64,000 nt of DNA, from contig NZ_JBHUOQ010000001.1 in assembly GCF_042686195.1 (NCBI RefSeq), positions 186,001 to 250,000 on the forward strand, written 5' to 3'. The DNA comes from Corticicoccus populi (lineage in GTDB: Bacteria; Bacillota; Bacilli; Staphylococcales; Salinicoccaceae). Both the position numbers and the translations under genes were made by a program. How positions within the stretch are numbered: position 1 is the stretch's first letter; the number at the start of each line of letters is the position of its first letter. The notes below the pieces were generated by a model. It searched no databases. It worked only from the letters and a program-made list of their open reading frames with translations, and was not told the DNA's origin. This document shows positions 33,912-42,982 of the stretch, piece by piece.

Positions 33912-35107
33912 AGTACGACCATATATTAGTCAGATACGGTGAGATGACGTTAAAGTCGAAAAATAGAAAGATGTTTGTAAGTGCGCTGAAAAAACGGATG
34001 GTGCGTGCATTAAAAGGTCTCGATATTCATATTAAAACTAATCGTGACCGGGCATATATTGTCCTTAATGAAACGGACCCGTATGTTGTGATTGAACGTC
34101 TGAAACATATCAGCGGAATACTCAGCGTATCGCCCGTTGTCAGAATTGATAAAGAAGAAGCGGCGATGAAAGATACTGCACTGAAGTTTGCAGAGTCGTT
34201 TGAAGAAGGAAAGACTTTTAAAATTGAAGTGAAGCGGGCGGATAAGACATTCCATCTGGATACATTTGGTATTCAGCACCTGCTCGGCGGATATATATTG
34301 GAGCATACGAATCACTTAACTGTAAAGGTCAAGAAACCGGATTACATGATTATGACCGAGGTCAGACAGGATGCGGTTTATATGTATTATGAAAGAATCG
34401 CATGTCTCGGCGGACTGCCTCTTGGTACCGGCGGAAAGGCATTGTTAATGTTATCCGGCGGTATTGATTCACCGGTTGCCGGTCTTGAAATTATGAGGAA
34501 AGGTGTGGAAATTGAAGCGATTCATTTTCATTCACCGCCTTATACGAGCCCGATGGCGACGGATAAGGTCAAGCAGCTGGTTGATATTATGAGTGAGCAG
34601 ACAGGTTTTGATATTAAACTCCATATTATTCCGTTTACAGAGCTTCAGACCACCATCTACGATCGGATTCCGGATAATTTGTCTATGACGACCACACGCC
34701 GTGTGATGCTTACTATGTCAGAAAAATTATCACATAAAATCGGGGCGGAGGCAGTAGCGAACGGGGAAAATCTCGGCCAGGTGGCATCCCAGACATTAAC
34801 AAGTATGCACGCGATTAATGAAGTGACGAGCTTACCTGTACTGAGACCTTTACTGACGCTTGAGAAAAATGACATCATCAAAATGGCGAAGGACTTTGGA
34901 TCATATGAAACATCCATTCTTCCATATGAAGACTGTTGTACGATATTTAAACCGAAAGCACCTAAAACAAAACCGGCACTTGAAAAAGTAAAACATTTTG
35001 AAGCATCCGTTGATTTTGAACCGATGATTGATAAGGCACTTCAAAATATAGAAGTGTATGTACCGAACGAAAAAGAAGAGAAAAATGAATTTGAAGACTT
35101 ACTGTAG
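33908..35107 (+). CDS. thiI: tRNA 4-thiouridine synthase ThiI
   Basis: A 399-aa enzyme that activates U8 of tRNA with ATP for sulfur insertion. An N-terminal ferredoxin-like domain and THUMP domain (about 1-165) are followed by a PP-loop ATPase with LSGGIDSPVAG near 183. The C-terminal rhodanese domain of E. coli ThiI is absent, normal in Gram-positives. Coupled to the desulfurase by ATGA overlap. Confidence 0.95.
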   Translation: MKYDHILVRYGEMTLKSKNRKMFVSALKKRMVRALKGLDIHIKTNRDRAYIVLNETDPYVVIERLKHISGILSVSPVVRIDKEEAAMKDTALKFAESFEEGKTFKIEVKRADKTFHLDTFGIQHLLGGYILEHTNHLTVKVKKPDYMIMTEVRQDAVYMYYERIACLGGLPLGTGGKALLMLSGGIDSPVAGLEIMRKGVEIEAIHFHSPPYTSPMATDKVKQLVDIMSEQTGFDIKLHIIPFTELQTTIYDRIPDNLSMTTTRRVMLTMSEKLSHKIGAEAVANGENLGQVASQTLTSMHAINEVTSLPVLRPLLTLEKNDIIKMAKDFGSYETSILPYEDCCTIFKPKAPKTKPALEKVKHFEASVDFEPMIDKALQNIEVYVPNEKEEKNEFEDLL

Positions 35108-35115
35108 GTGATACG

Positions 35116-35880
35116 TTGGAATTTGAATGGTCAATATTGTTACTCGTTATATTTTTCGGATTTTTAGCAGCATTTATCGATTCAGTCGCCGGCGGGGGCG
35201 GGCTGATTGCCATACCTGCCCTGTTGTCTACCGGCATGCCGCCAGTTCAGGCACTTGCGACTAATAAACTCGCCTCATCTTTCGGATCCCTGACAAGCTC
35301 TATCCGTTTTTTAAGAGGACGTCATGTAGATTTGAAGGTGGTTATCCGTTTATTTCCTGTGTCAGTGGCGGTATCCATGATTGGTGCACTCCTTGCGGTT
35401 AATATGCCGGGGGAACTGTTAAAGCCGCTGGTATTAATTATGCTGATTGTTGTCCTCGTGTATACTTTGGTAAAAAAGGACTGGGGACAGATTGAAAAAG
35501 ATAATGTTCTGACGGTAAAAAAGATATTATATTTAATCATTTTCTCTGTCATCATCGCATTTTATGATGGTTTTATGGGTGGGGGAACAGGTTCTTTTTT
35601 AATGTTTCTCATGTTGTTTGTCGGGTTTGATTTTTTGAAATCAGCAGGGAATGCGAAAGTATTGAATTTCGGCAGCAACTTAGGTGCCCTGGTTTTATTC
35701 ATCATTATGGGTGAAGTGAATTATACATACGGACTTGCGATGGGGGCGAGTATGATTGTCGGCTCATGGTTCGGTGCACAGATGGCTATTTCGAAAGGTG
35801 TCGGCTATGTTAAAGCATTGTTTATCATTGTCACAAGTGTCCTCATCTTAAAAAATATTTATGATTTTATTGTTGGATAA
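35116..35880 (+). CDS. TSUP (TauE/SafE) family membrane transporter
   Basis: A 254-aa eight-TM protein. The duplicated TauE/SafE motifs are visible: 'AAFIDSVAGGGGLIAIPALL' at the N-terminus and 'AFYDGFMGGGTGSFLMF' at mid-protein. The family moves sulfite, sulfoacetate or other organosulfur anions. Start codon TTG at 35116, 5 nt after TAGGTGA. It is the third gene of the iscS-thiI unit. A sulfur-linked role fits but is inferred. Confidence 0.85.
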   Translation: MEFEWSILLLVIFFGFLAAFIDSVAGGGGLIAIPALLSTGMPPVQALATNKLASSFGSLTSSIRFLRGRHVDLKVVIRLFPVSVAVSMIGALLAVNMPGELLKPLVLIMLIVVLVYTLVKKDWGQIEKDNVLTVKKILYLIIFSVIIAFYDGFMGGGTGSFLMFLMLFVGFDFLKSAGNAKVLNFGSNLGALVLFIIMGEVNYTYGLAMGASMIVGSWFGAQMAISKGVGYVKALFIIVTSVLILKNIYDFIVG

Positions 35881-35883
35881 ACT

Positions 35884-35911
35884 AAAGGACAGGGCGGATG
35901 CCCTGTCCTTT
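35884..35911. terminator. Bidirectional terminator between the TSUP gene and ridA
   Basis: Perfect 12-bp stem AAAGGACAGGGC / GCCCTGTCCTTT with a GGAT loop; short A and T runs on both sides. Confidence 0.85.
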
Positions 35912-35916
35912 AACCG

Positions 35917-36333
35917 TTATATGATAAATGTGATTTGTATTTCAACAGGTGCATCGCCTGGAAGAGAGGAACAACCGACAGCGGCCCGTGTACCGACACC
36001 AGAATCACCGAATATACTATGCAAATAGTCAGAAGCAATATCTGCGATTTTGGAATGCTCAGTGAAATCTTCAGCTGCATTTATATAGACAGTCATTGAA
36101 AATACACCTTTTATCCGTTCACTTTCGGTGAGTTCTTTTTTTGCCGAGGAGACGGCATTTTTAACTGCGAGTTCTACAATCGGAATGTATTCATCTACAG
36201 CGAAAACGGCAGGGATTTTCCCTGTGGATATCAGTCTGCCGTTCACTTTCGGAGTCATACCAGCCGTCTGGATAAACATGCCGGCTTTTTTGGCTGGTTT
36301 ATAGTTGCCGTTAGGGATAATTTTATGGTTCAT
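35917..36333 (-). CDS. RidA family deaminase (Rid/YjgF/UK114)
   Basis: A 138-aa small trimeric protein that hydrolyses reactive enamine/imine intermediates from PLP enzymes. Residues 'GVGTRAAVGCSSLPGDAPVEIQI' near the C-terminus hold the substrate-binding Arg and the family's signature, and a Glu is present in EIQITF. It overlaps the end of the aminotransferase gene by 11 nt, so the two are a unit. It differs from canonical RidA in spacing and probably belongs to a Rid1-7 subgroup. Confidence 0.85.
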   Translation of the reverse strand: MNHKIIPNGNYKPAKKAGMFIQTAGMTPKVNGRLISTGKIPAVFAVDEYIPIVELAVKNAVSSAKKELTESERIKGVFSMTVYINAAEDFTEHSKIADIASDYLHSIFGDSGVGTRAAVGCSSLPGDAPVEIQITFII

Positions 36334-37543
36334 TTTGATAGTACCCCGCAACAGTGATGATTCTCTTCACTGCATCTACTGCGTTTTGATGATCCTGAGA
36401 AAAGTTCAGACGGATACTGTCGGTGAACTCTGGACCGAATTCTGTTCCAGGAGTTACGACCACATTGGCCTGTTTCCTGAGAATTTTTGAGAAAGTAATA
36501 CAGTCTACAGAAAGGACGTCAAATTTCGGGAAAACATAACTGCCTGCCTCCGTGGTCCTGACCGTAATACCTGCTTCTCTGAATAAAGTAAGAATATCAT
36601 CACGGATTTCCTGATGCTTTAATATCCGTTCATCCATCCAGCCGTCTGGTTCACTGAACCATGATTTTAAGACCCGCTGATTATAACCGGACGCCCTTAA
36701 AGATACAATCGCCTGGAGCTGTTCCATCCTGTTAATAATGACAGGTGAACCGAATGCAGTACCGAGTCTGAAGCCGCTCAATGATTCTGTTTTGGAAGGT
36801 CCGGTAATGGTGATGATTTTTTCCCTGTCCGCATCAGGATGACTGATTGCATGAGTGTAACTGCGCTGGTCAAAAAGCTGTCTCGAATACAGCTGATCCA
36901 CGATTAAAGTAACATCATATTGATTGGAGAGTGATATAATCCGGTCGATTTCTTCTGATGAATAAATGACGCCTGCAGGATTATTCGGATTGGAAAAAAG
37001 AAATGTGCTAACACCATCCTTGAATGCCGCTTCCAATGCAGATAAATCCAGTCCTGCTTTTTCATTGTGATTCAAATAGTCCAAATGTACCGGGTACAGT
37101 TCTCCTTGAAAGAAATGAACCAGTTTCCTGTTGGCAAAGTAATCCGGTTCAGCAACAGCAACTTTATCTCCCCGTGTGACCGTCGCACCGACAGCTAAAA
37201 ATAAAGCCCCCTGTGTGCCGGGTGTAATAATCAATTCTTCTTCGGGATTAATATTAGTACCGGTAAAAGCGGATAATTTTTCAGCAGTTTCTGTGAGAAT
37301 CTCACTTAATCCACGATATTCTGTGTATGCTTGACTGCTGCCGATCTCTGAAAATCCTTCATTAAAGTAATCAATCGATTCCGGTAGCGGCTGATGCGCA
37401 TCAACATCACCGTGGGAAAAATCTACAAATATCCCTTCCAGGCTTTCTCCCTTAATTTCAATATCATTCTTGTTCTGCCTTTTTTCCTGGCCCGGTGCAT
37501 TATCAGCATTCAATTTTTCGAAAAGTGATTCAATGTGATTCAT
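36323..37543 (-). CDS. PLP-dependent aminotransferase, class I/II
   Basis: A 406-aa fold-type I aminotransferase. Landmarks: GTQGALFLAV (PLP phosphate region, about 109-118), SNPNNPAG at 184-191, D216 of VDQLYSR (ring nitrogen) and K251 in GPSKTESLSGFR (PLP Schiff base). The N-terminal 25 residues are unusually charged and probably flexible. With ridA downstream, its product or intermediate is presumably a reactive enamine. Amino donor unknown. Confidence 0.85.
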   Translation of the reverse strand: MNHIESLFEKLNADNAPGQEKRQNKNDIEIKGESLEGIFVDFSHGDVDAHQPLPESIDYFNEGFSEIGSSQAYTEYRGLSEILTETAEKLSAFTGTNINPEEELIITPGTQGALFLAVGATVTRGDKVAVAEPDYFANRKLVHFFQGELYPVHLDYLNHNEKAGLDLSALEAAFKDGVSTFLFSNPNNPAGVIYSSEEIDRIISLSNQYDVTLIVDQLYSRQLFDQRSYTHAISHPDADREKIITITGPSKTESLSGFRLGTAFGSPVIINRMEQLQAIVSLRASGYNQRVLKSWFSEPDGWMDERILKHQEIRDDILTLFREAGITVRTTEAGSYVFPKFDVLSVDCITFSKILRKQANVVVTPGTEFGPEFTDSIRLNFSQDHQNAVDAVKRIITVAGYYQNEP

Positions 37544-37612
37544 TTAATAACCTGCCTCTCAATTTGACTTATGACTTATGTATATTATCAGTGTGGCTGA
37601 GATAATCATTTG

Positions 37613-37647
37613 AGTAAACAAAAAAACTTCCTGATTACAGGAAGTTT
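37613..37647 (-). terminator. Terminator overlapping the nadK2 stop codon
   Basis: Stem AAACTTCCTG / CAGGAAGTTT with an ATTA loop. The A-run at 37619-37626 gives the U-run on the minus strand, and the stop codon lies inside the hairpin. Confidence 0.85.
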
Positions 37648-38435
37648 CTTTGTGTTTTATGCCAGAATGTATTATTCGGCAATCTTAATGTTTGTATCGT
37701 ACGGTCACTGACTTTTATTTCAACTCTGTCTGTGTTTTGTACTGCGACTGCTTCATTATCAAGAGACATAATCGGATAATGATCATGTGCCTGATCAATC
37801 ATTAAAGTGAGAGAACGTTCTTTGCTAAAAACAATACTTGTTCCGAGTGTACGGAATTTATTGTTATTCACACTCGCGAGTTCAGTCAGCTGCATTGCAG
37901 GAAGCATTGGGTCAATGACTGCACCGCCGAGTGATTTGTTGTAGCCGGTGGAACCTGTCGGTGCACTGACAACAATACCGTCACCATGGAATTGTTCAAA
38001 CAAGAAGTCATTGATATAAATATCCATCATAATTGTTTTTACAATACTTGAACGGAGTGTAAATTCATTCAGACAGTAATTCGTCTGGTTATCATTGATT
38101 TTCACTTCGATAATCGGATATTTTCTTACTTTTGTTTCACTTGAAGTAAATGCTTCTTCAATGGCTTTGTGATCTTTAATATTGAAGTCGCAGTATAGAT
38201 ACTGTCCGTCTCTGACTGCGATGCCGATATATACACAGTCATCTTTAAAGCCTGTTTTTCTCACAGATTGAAGGAAAGTACCGTCACCGCCGATGGAGGC
38301 AATAATATCTGCTTCATCGCTTGTTTTAACAGTTTCAATATCAACGCGCGCAAACACTTCTTCTAAATCTTTACGTATCTTCTTGGTTTCTTTTCCAAAC
38401 GGGTCAAAGAAATATATTTTTTTAAGATGGTTCAC
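37635..38435 (-). CDS. nadK2: NAD kinase, short NadK2/YtdI-like paralogue
   Basis: A 266-aa enzyme that phosphorylates NAD to NADP using ATP or polyphosphate. IGGDGTF near residue 50 is the catalytic GGDG motif, NEFTLR (NE motif) near 125 and APTGSTGYNKSLGG near 158. N- and C-terminal sequence and the place beside sppA match the second Bacillus NAD kinase rather than the staphylococcal PpnK. The GTG at 38435 is set by CAGGAG 8 nt upstream; the GTG three codons earlier lies inside that motif. Divergent from sppA. Confidence 0.88.
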   Translation of the reverse strand: MNHLKKIYFFDPFGKETKKIRKDLEEVFARVDIETVKTSDEADIIASIGGDGTFLQSVRKTGFKDDCVYIGIAVRDGQYLYCDFNIKDHKAIEEAFTSSETKVRKYPIIEVKINDNQTNYCLNEFTLRSSIVKTIMMDIYINDFLFEQFHGDGIVVSAPTGSTGYNKSLGGAVIDPMLPAMQLTELASVNNNKFRTLGTSIVFSKERSLTLMIDQAHDHYPIMSLDNEAVAVQNTDRVEIKVSDRTIQTLRLPNNTFWHKTQRNFL

Positions 38436-38520
38436 TATGTCCACTCCTGTTACTATTTATCTCGTGCATCTCTATGTTATCATAAAAAAGAAATCTAATT
38501 AAATATAAAGGAGATATTCT

Positions 38521-39525
38521 ATGAAACGAATTGTTGCGGCAGTCATTGCTGCTGCGTTACTTATTTTCGGTATATTCTTTTCTTTCCTGACCTCGTTCTG
38601 GGCAAGTGACTGGGAAGAGGTCTTCAATGAATTTAGCGGCGGCGCTTTTCCGTCATCGTTTGTAGTAGAAGACGGGGATTTAGATAATCGTATTGCCATC
38701 ATTAATATTGAAGGTACGATTATGGATACAGGGGAAGAGTCATCAGTTTTCAATTCTGCAGGCTATAATCATACCCTGACGATTGAAGCATTAAAAGAAA
38801 TTATTAACGATGATACGATTTCCGGTATTTTATTAAATGTTGATTCACCGGGCGGCGGCGTTTATGAAAGTGAAGAGATTCATAAATACTTAATGGAGGC
38901 AAAAGAAGCGGGTAAAGTCATCTACAGCTCAATGGGCGGCATGGCAGCTTCCGGCGGTTACTACGTTTCTTCACCTGCAGATCAGATTTTTGCCTCCAAT
39001 GAAACCCTGACAGGTTCCATCGGTGTAATTATGCAAAGCATGAATTACAGTCAGCTGGCAGAAGATTTCGGAGTGACGTTTGACACATACACAAGCGGTG
39101 ATATGAAAGAAATGCTGAACGGACAGAGAGAACCGACAGAAGAAGAAACACAGTATGTGCAGGGCATGGTTGATACTATGTTCCAGAATTTCGTAGATGT
39201 TGTTGAAGAAGGCCGCGGCATGAGTGAAGATGAAGTGCGTAATATCGCAGACGGTCGTATCTATCTTGGACAGGATGCTGTTGAAAATGGTCTGGTGGAC
39301 CAGATTGGTTATATTGAAGATGCGACAGAGGCACTTAAAGAAGAACTCGGCGGCAACCCTCAAATTATTGAATACGGCTATGATGACAGTTTCGCGAACA
39401 TTTCATTCACATATAAAGTGAAAGACTTCATCGGAGAAGTGACCGGTCAAAGCGATATTCAGCGTGTGGAATCATTGATTAATAACAGACAGGGTATGCA
39501 GCCGATGTACCTGTATCAGGATTAG
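38521..39525 (+). CDS. sppA: Signal peptide peptidase SppA, short Gram-positive form
   Basis: A 334-aa membrane-bound serine/lysine protease that removes leftover signal peptides. The N-terminal TM is at about residues 4-24; S144 in MAASGGYY and K196 in SGDMKEML are the catalytic dyad (Bacillus S147/K199). The S49 fold ends near 270. 'GSIGVI' is also conserved. First gene of a sppA-yteJ-tpx-ytxK-ackA run kept from Bacillus. Confidence 0.93.
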   Translation: MKRIVAAVIAAALLIFGIFFSFLTSFWASDWEEVFNEFSGGAFPSSFVVEDGDLDNRIAIINIEGTIMDTGEESSVFNSAGYNHTLTIEALKEIINDDTISGILLNVDSPGGGVYESEEIHKYLMEAKEAGKVIYSSMGGMAASGGYYVSSPADQIFASNETLTGSIGVIMQSMNYSQLAEDFGVTFDTYTSGDMKEMLNGQREPTEEETQYVQGMVDTMFQNFVDVVEEGRGMSEDEVRNIADGRIYLGQDAVENGLVDQIGYIEDATEALKEELGGNPQIIEYGYDDSFANISFTYKVKDFIGEVTGQSDIQRVESLINNRQGMQPMYLYQD

Positions 39526-39537
39526 GAGGTGCGGTAA

Positions 39538-40092
39538 ATGGAGCAGAGTGAAAGATATCAACCGGCAGGTCTTCCTTTGGAGAAGAAACTTGACTTTATG
39601 GCAACCGCATCATCTTTCTCGCGTTTTCTCGCATTTTTGATTGATATTCTGGCAATATGGGGGATTAACCAGATCGCAGTTTATCCTTTAATCCGCCTGT
39701 TTGGACTTGAAGGATGGTATTTATTCGCACCTGTTGTGAATCTTACGGTCATTTCAAGCGGACTTGTTTACTTTCTGTACTTTATACTGATGACATATTT
39801 CTTAAAAGCCACTCTCGGCAAAATGATTACAGGAATTCATGTCATTGATAAAGAAGAGAAGAAATTAACGTTTACTCAAGTGATATTCCGGGAATTAATC
39901 GGTAGGTTCATTAATAAGACATTATGGTATCTTCCGGCACTGTCAGTGTTGTTTACAGAGAACAGGATCGGACTGCATGATTACTTTGCGGATACCTATG
40001 TGGTAAAGAACAGTTATTATCATTATAAAAATGAAATCAAAACAAGTATAATGAGAGATGTGGACAAAACAAATCAGGAGGATGATTTATAA
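39538..40092 (+). CDS. yteJ: RDD family membrane protein (YteJ-like)
   Basis: A 184-aa protein with an RDD domain: about three TM helices (roughly 22-45, 58-85 and 118-140), with 'RFLAFLIDILAI' carrying the Arg-Asp of the family and 'TLGKMITGIHVID' between helices. In Bacillus YteJ works with SppA in lantibiotic resistance and SppA control. A 12-nt spacing to sppA and the shared order support the same partnership here. Coupled to tpx by a TAATG overlap. Confidence 0.85.
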   Translation: MEQSERYQPAGLPLEKKLDFMATASSFSRFLAFLIDILAIWGINQIAVYPLIRLFGLEGWYLFAPVVNLTVISSGLVYFLYFILMTYFLKATLGKMITGIHVIDKEEKKLTFTQVIFRELIGRFINKTLWYLPALSVLFTENRIGLHDYFADTYVVKNSYYHYKNEIKTSIMRDVDKTNQEDDL

Positions 40093-40589
40093 TGGCTGAA
40101 GTTACATTCAAAGGAAATCCAATTACGTTAAGAGGAACTGAAGTAAAAGTTGGAGACAATGCACCTGACTTTAAAGTTCTGGATAACGGTTTAGGTGAAG
40201 TGACACTTAAAGATTACAGCGGCAAGAAAAAATTAGTCAGTGTAGTACCGTCATTGGACACAGGTGTCTGCAGTAAACAGACCCGCAAATTCAACGAAGA
40301 TGCGGCCGGTGTTGATAATGCAGTAGTACTGACTATATCAAATGACCTGCCGTTCGCCCAGAAACGCTGGTGTGCAGACGAAGGCATTGATAATGCTGTA
40401 ACATTGAGTGACCATAAAGATTTATCATTCGGTGAAAACTACGGTACAGTAATGGAAGAATTAAGACTTCAGGCGCGCAGTGTATTTGTGATTGATGAAA
40501 ATGATAAGGTCACATACGTTGAATATGTACCAGAAGGTACAGATGAGCCTGATTATGACAAAGCGGTTGAAGCATTAAAGGCGTTGTAA
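40092..40589 (+). CDS. tpx: Thiol peroxidase Tpx
   Basis: A 165-aa atypical 2-Cys peroxiredoxin that reduces organic and hydrogen peroxides with thioredoxin. Peroxidatic C60 is in DTGVCSKQT and resolving C94 in KRWCADEG, both at family positions. Cytoplasmic; RBS AGGAGGATG is 10 nt before the ATG. Confidence 0.96.
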   Translation: MAEVTFKGNPITLRGTEVKVGDNAPDFKVLDNGLGEVTLKDYSGKKKLVSVVPSLDTGVCSKQTRKFNEDAAGVDNAVVLTISNDLPFAQKRWCADEGIDNAVTLSDHKDLSFGENYGTVMEELRLQARSVFVIDENDKVTYVEYVPEGTDEPDYDKAVEALKAL

Positions 40590-40610
40590 TATAATAATGC
40601 ATTATGGACT

Positions 40611-40640
40611 TGGACTGACCCGGACAGGGCAGTCCATATT
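40611..40640 (+). terminator. Weak terminator or attenuator between tpx and ytxK
   Basis: Stem TGGACTGACCC / AGGGCAGTCCA with one mismatch, followed only by TATTTTA. The weak U-run suggests partial read-through to ytxK-ackA. Confidence 0.55.
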
Positions 40641-40660
40641 TTATGGTAATGAGGGATAGT

Positions 40661-41569
40661 ATGGAAACAAGTAATCTGGAAAAAATCTATCAGAGATTAA
40701 TTGAAGAAACAGATCATATTTTAAAGGAAAATGAGAATCTCAGCCGTTTGGAAGCTTTATCGGAAGCACTGGCAGAGGTGCATGTTGAAGGTGATTTAAG
40801 TGAACTACGGAAGGCGTTTCAGTTCGCATACCTTTATCAGGTGAAAGAAGAGCCTGTGCAGCCGAATCATCAGCTGACTCCTGATGCCATCGGATATTTG
40901 GTTGCGCACCTGGTAAAAACCTTTACTGCAGATAGAGAAGAAGTAGATATGATTGAAGCGGGAAGCGGCACAGGACACCTTTCAATGACTGTAAAAGAAC
41001 AGGCTGAAAACGTAAAACTTCATGGTGTGGAAGTAGATCCGCTTCTTGCCAGAATGAACGTCAGCTTATGTGAGTTTTTGAAAGTACCGATGGATATTTA
41101 TCCTCAGAATATTATTGAGCCTGCAAGACTGCCTCATGCGGATTTTGCTGTCGGGGATCTGCCGGTCGGCTATTATCCGCTGCCGGTGGAAGGTTTTACA
41201 ACGGCGTTTAAAGAGGGCAGAAGTTTTGCACACTTATTAATGCTTGAAGCGGCGATGTCCTATGTGGAGGATGACGGTATCGGAATATTTGTAGTCCCGT
41301 CCAACATCCTTGAAGAAAATAACGAAACCATTAAAGAGTACATTTCAAAAGATGCAACGCTGCTCATGTTTTTAAATCTGCCGAACACTATTTTCCGTTC
41401 GGAAAACCAGCGTAAATCAATCATTGTGCTCCAGAAAAACTTTAAGCCGTTAAACCAGGCAGATGTTCTGATAGGAGATGTTCCTGACTTTAAAAATGCA
41501 CCACAATTTAAACATTTCCTTGACAACATAGAATCATGGTATGATGATTATGCTAGAAAGAATCAGTAG
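40661..41569 (+). CDS. ytxK: Class I SAM-dependent methyltransferase, YtxK-like
   Basis: A 302-aa protein with an N6-DNA-methylase-like fold. SAM-binding motif I is 'IEAGSGTGHLS' near residue 106. The expected catalytic (N/D)PP(Y/F) reads GDLPVGYYPLP near 170, so the classic motif is altered and DNA-adenine activity is doubtful. Always upstream of ackA in Bacillales; the physiological target is not known. The ATG at 40661 has GAGGGA 7 nt upstream; an ATG six codons earlier is not well placed. Confidence 0.85.
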   Translation: METSNLEKIYQRLIEETDHILKENENLSRLEALSEALAEVHVEGDLSELRKAFQFAYLYQVKEEPVQPNHQLTPDAIGYLVAHLVKTFTADREEVDMIEAGSGTGHLSMTVKEQAENVKLHGVEVDPLLARMNVSLCEFLKVPMDIYPQNIIEPARLPHADFAVGDLPVGYYPLPVEGFTTAFKEGRSFAHLLMLEAAMSYVEDDGIGIFVVPSNILEENNETIKEYISKDATLLMFLNLPNTIFRSENQRKSIIVLQKNFKPLNQADVLIGDVPDFKNAPQFKHFLDNIESWYDDYARKNQ

Positions 41570-41578
41570 GAGGAAATT

Positions 41579-42778
41579 ATGTCTAAAATAATCGCTATAA
41601 ACGCGGGGAGCTCATCCTTTAAATTCCAGTTGTTTGAAATGCCGGAGGAGACAGAAGTTGCTAAAGGTCTTGTAGAGAGAATTGGTATGGATAACGGGAT
41701 ATTTTCAATTACAGTTGATGGGGAAAAGCATACTATAAATCAGGATTTTAAAGATCACGAGGAAGCAGTTAATTTAATGCTTGATAAACTCGTAGAATAT
41801 GGTGTCATTAAAGACATCAGCGAAATTGACGGAAGCGGACACCGTGTGGTTCACGGCGGTGAGAAATTTGATGATTCCGTACTTATAGATGATTCCGTTG
41901 AAGAAGAGATTGATAAACTGAGTGAGCTTGCGCCGCTTCATAATCCAGCGAACTTAATGGGAATCAGAGCGTTCAGAGAACTGCTTCCGGATGTGCCACA
42001 TGTGGCAGTATTTGATACTTCATTCCATCAGACAATGCCTGAAAGTTCTTACCTGTACAGCCTGCCGTACAAGTATTATAAAGATTACGGAATCCGTAAG
42101 TACGGTTTCCACGGAACAAGCCATAAATATGTTACCCAGAGAGCGAGTGAACTTCTCGGGAGACCACTTGATGAACTGCGCTTAATAAGCTGTCACCTTG
42201 GTAACGGCGCAAGTATCGCAGCAGTTAAAAACGGACAGTCCATTGATACTTCAATGGGATTCACACCGCTTGCAGGTGTGACAATGGGAACCCGTTCAGG
42301 TAACCTTGACCCAGCATTGCTGCCGTTCATTATGGAAAAGACAGGTAAAACTGCAACGGAAGTATTGAATGTACTGAATAAAGAATCCGGGCTTCTCGGC
42401 GTCAGCGGTTTTTCAAGTGACCTGCGTGATATTGAAGAAGAAACGGTTAAAGGAAACGAACGTGCAGAGCTTGCATTGAACGTGTTCGGCAACAGAATTC
42501 ACAAGTATATGGGCTCATATGCAACAAGAATGGGCGGACTGGATGCTATTATCTTCACAGCCGGAGTCGGTGAGAATTCAGATGTCGTCCGTGCAAAAGT
42601 ACTGGAAGGTCTTGAGTTTATGGGTGTATACTTTGATCCATCCATGAATGATGTACGCGGCCAGGAAAAATTCCTGAACCATCCGTATTCACCAGTTAAA
42701 ATTATTATTATCCCGACAAATGAGGAACTGGAAATCGTTAGAGATGTTGTAAGAATCGGTTTCAGTGACGAGGGTTAA
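41579..42778 (+). CDS. ackA: Acetate kinase
   Basis: A 399-aa enzyme making acetate and ATP from acetyl phosphate in overflow metabolism. N-terminal 'IIAINAGSSSFKFQLF' (ATPase superfamily phosphate-1 motif), 'FHGTSH' with catalytic His near 178, 'LGNGASI' and 'TRSGNLDP' near 240, all canonical. The coding 3' end is duplicated 664 bp downstream. It forms a unit with ytxK 9 nt upstream. Confidence 0.97.
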   Translation: MSKIIAINAGSSSFKFQLFEMPEETEVAKGLVERIGMDNGIFSITVDGEKHTINQDFKDHEEAVNLMLDKLVEYGVIKDISEIDGSGHRVVHGGEKFDDSVLIDDSVEEEIDKLSELAPLHNPANLMGIRAFRELLPDVPHVAVFDTSFHQTMPESSYLYSLPYKYYKDYGIRKYGFHGTSHKYVTQRASELLGRPLDELRLISCHLGNGASIAAVKNGQSIDTSMGFTPLAGVTMGTRSGNLDPALLPFIMEKTGKTATEVLNVLNKESGLLGVSGFSSDLRDIEEETVKGNERAELALNVFGNRIHKYMGSYATRMGGLDAIIFTAGVGENSDVVRAKVLEGLEFMGVYFDPSMNDVRGQEKFLNHPYSPVKIIIIPTNEELEIVRDVVRIGFSDEG

Positions 42779-42780
42779 AG
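42659..42780 (+). repeat. Direct repeat, copy A: 3' end of ackA
   Basis: The last 122 nt of ackA (with stop and one extra base) recur at 43323-43444 with about ten differences. Here it is part of the intact gene. Confidence 0.93.
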
Positions 42781-42877
42781 GAATTATTGTGAGGAAGTCA
42801 CAATGACATTTTCTTAAAATAATGATTGTATAATCATGACTAGAAAGAGTTAGGGATTATTCACTAAAAAATTAATT

Positions 42878-42915
42878 AATCACTTTTATCAACTTTTGAT
42901 AGGAGTGATTTTTTT
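42878..42915 (+). terminator. Terminator inside the insert behind ackA
   Basis: Outer stem AATCACT / AGTGATT with an inner ATCAA / TTGAT pair, followed by seven T. A weaker hairpin ATTGTGA / TCACAAT follows the ackA stop at about 42786-42804. Confidence 0.75.
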
Positions 42916-42982
42916 ATGGAGTTTTTTAATAAGTTACATGGTAGTATAAAAGGGTATTAAAAAACTAACATGGGGTGCTGAG

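Noticed and set aside
42785..42805. Hairpin ATTGTGA / TCACAAT as the ackA terminator
   Set aside because: Short stem and no proper T-run; a better terminator lies at 42878 and the original one probably at 43473.
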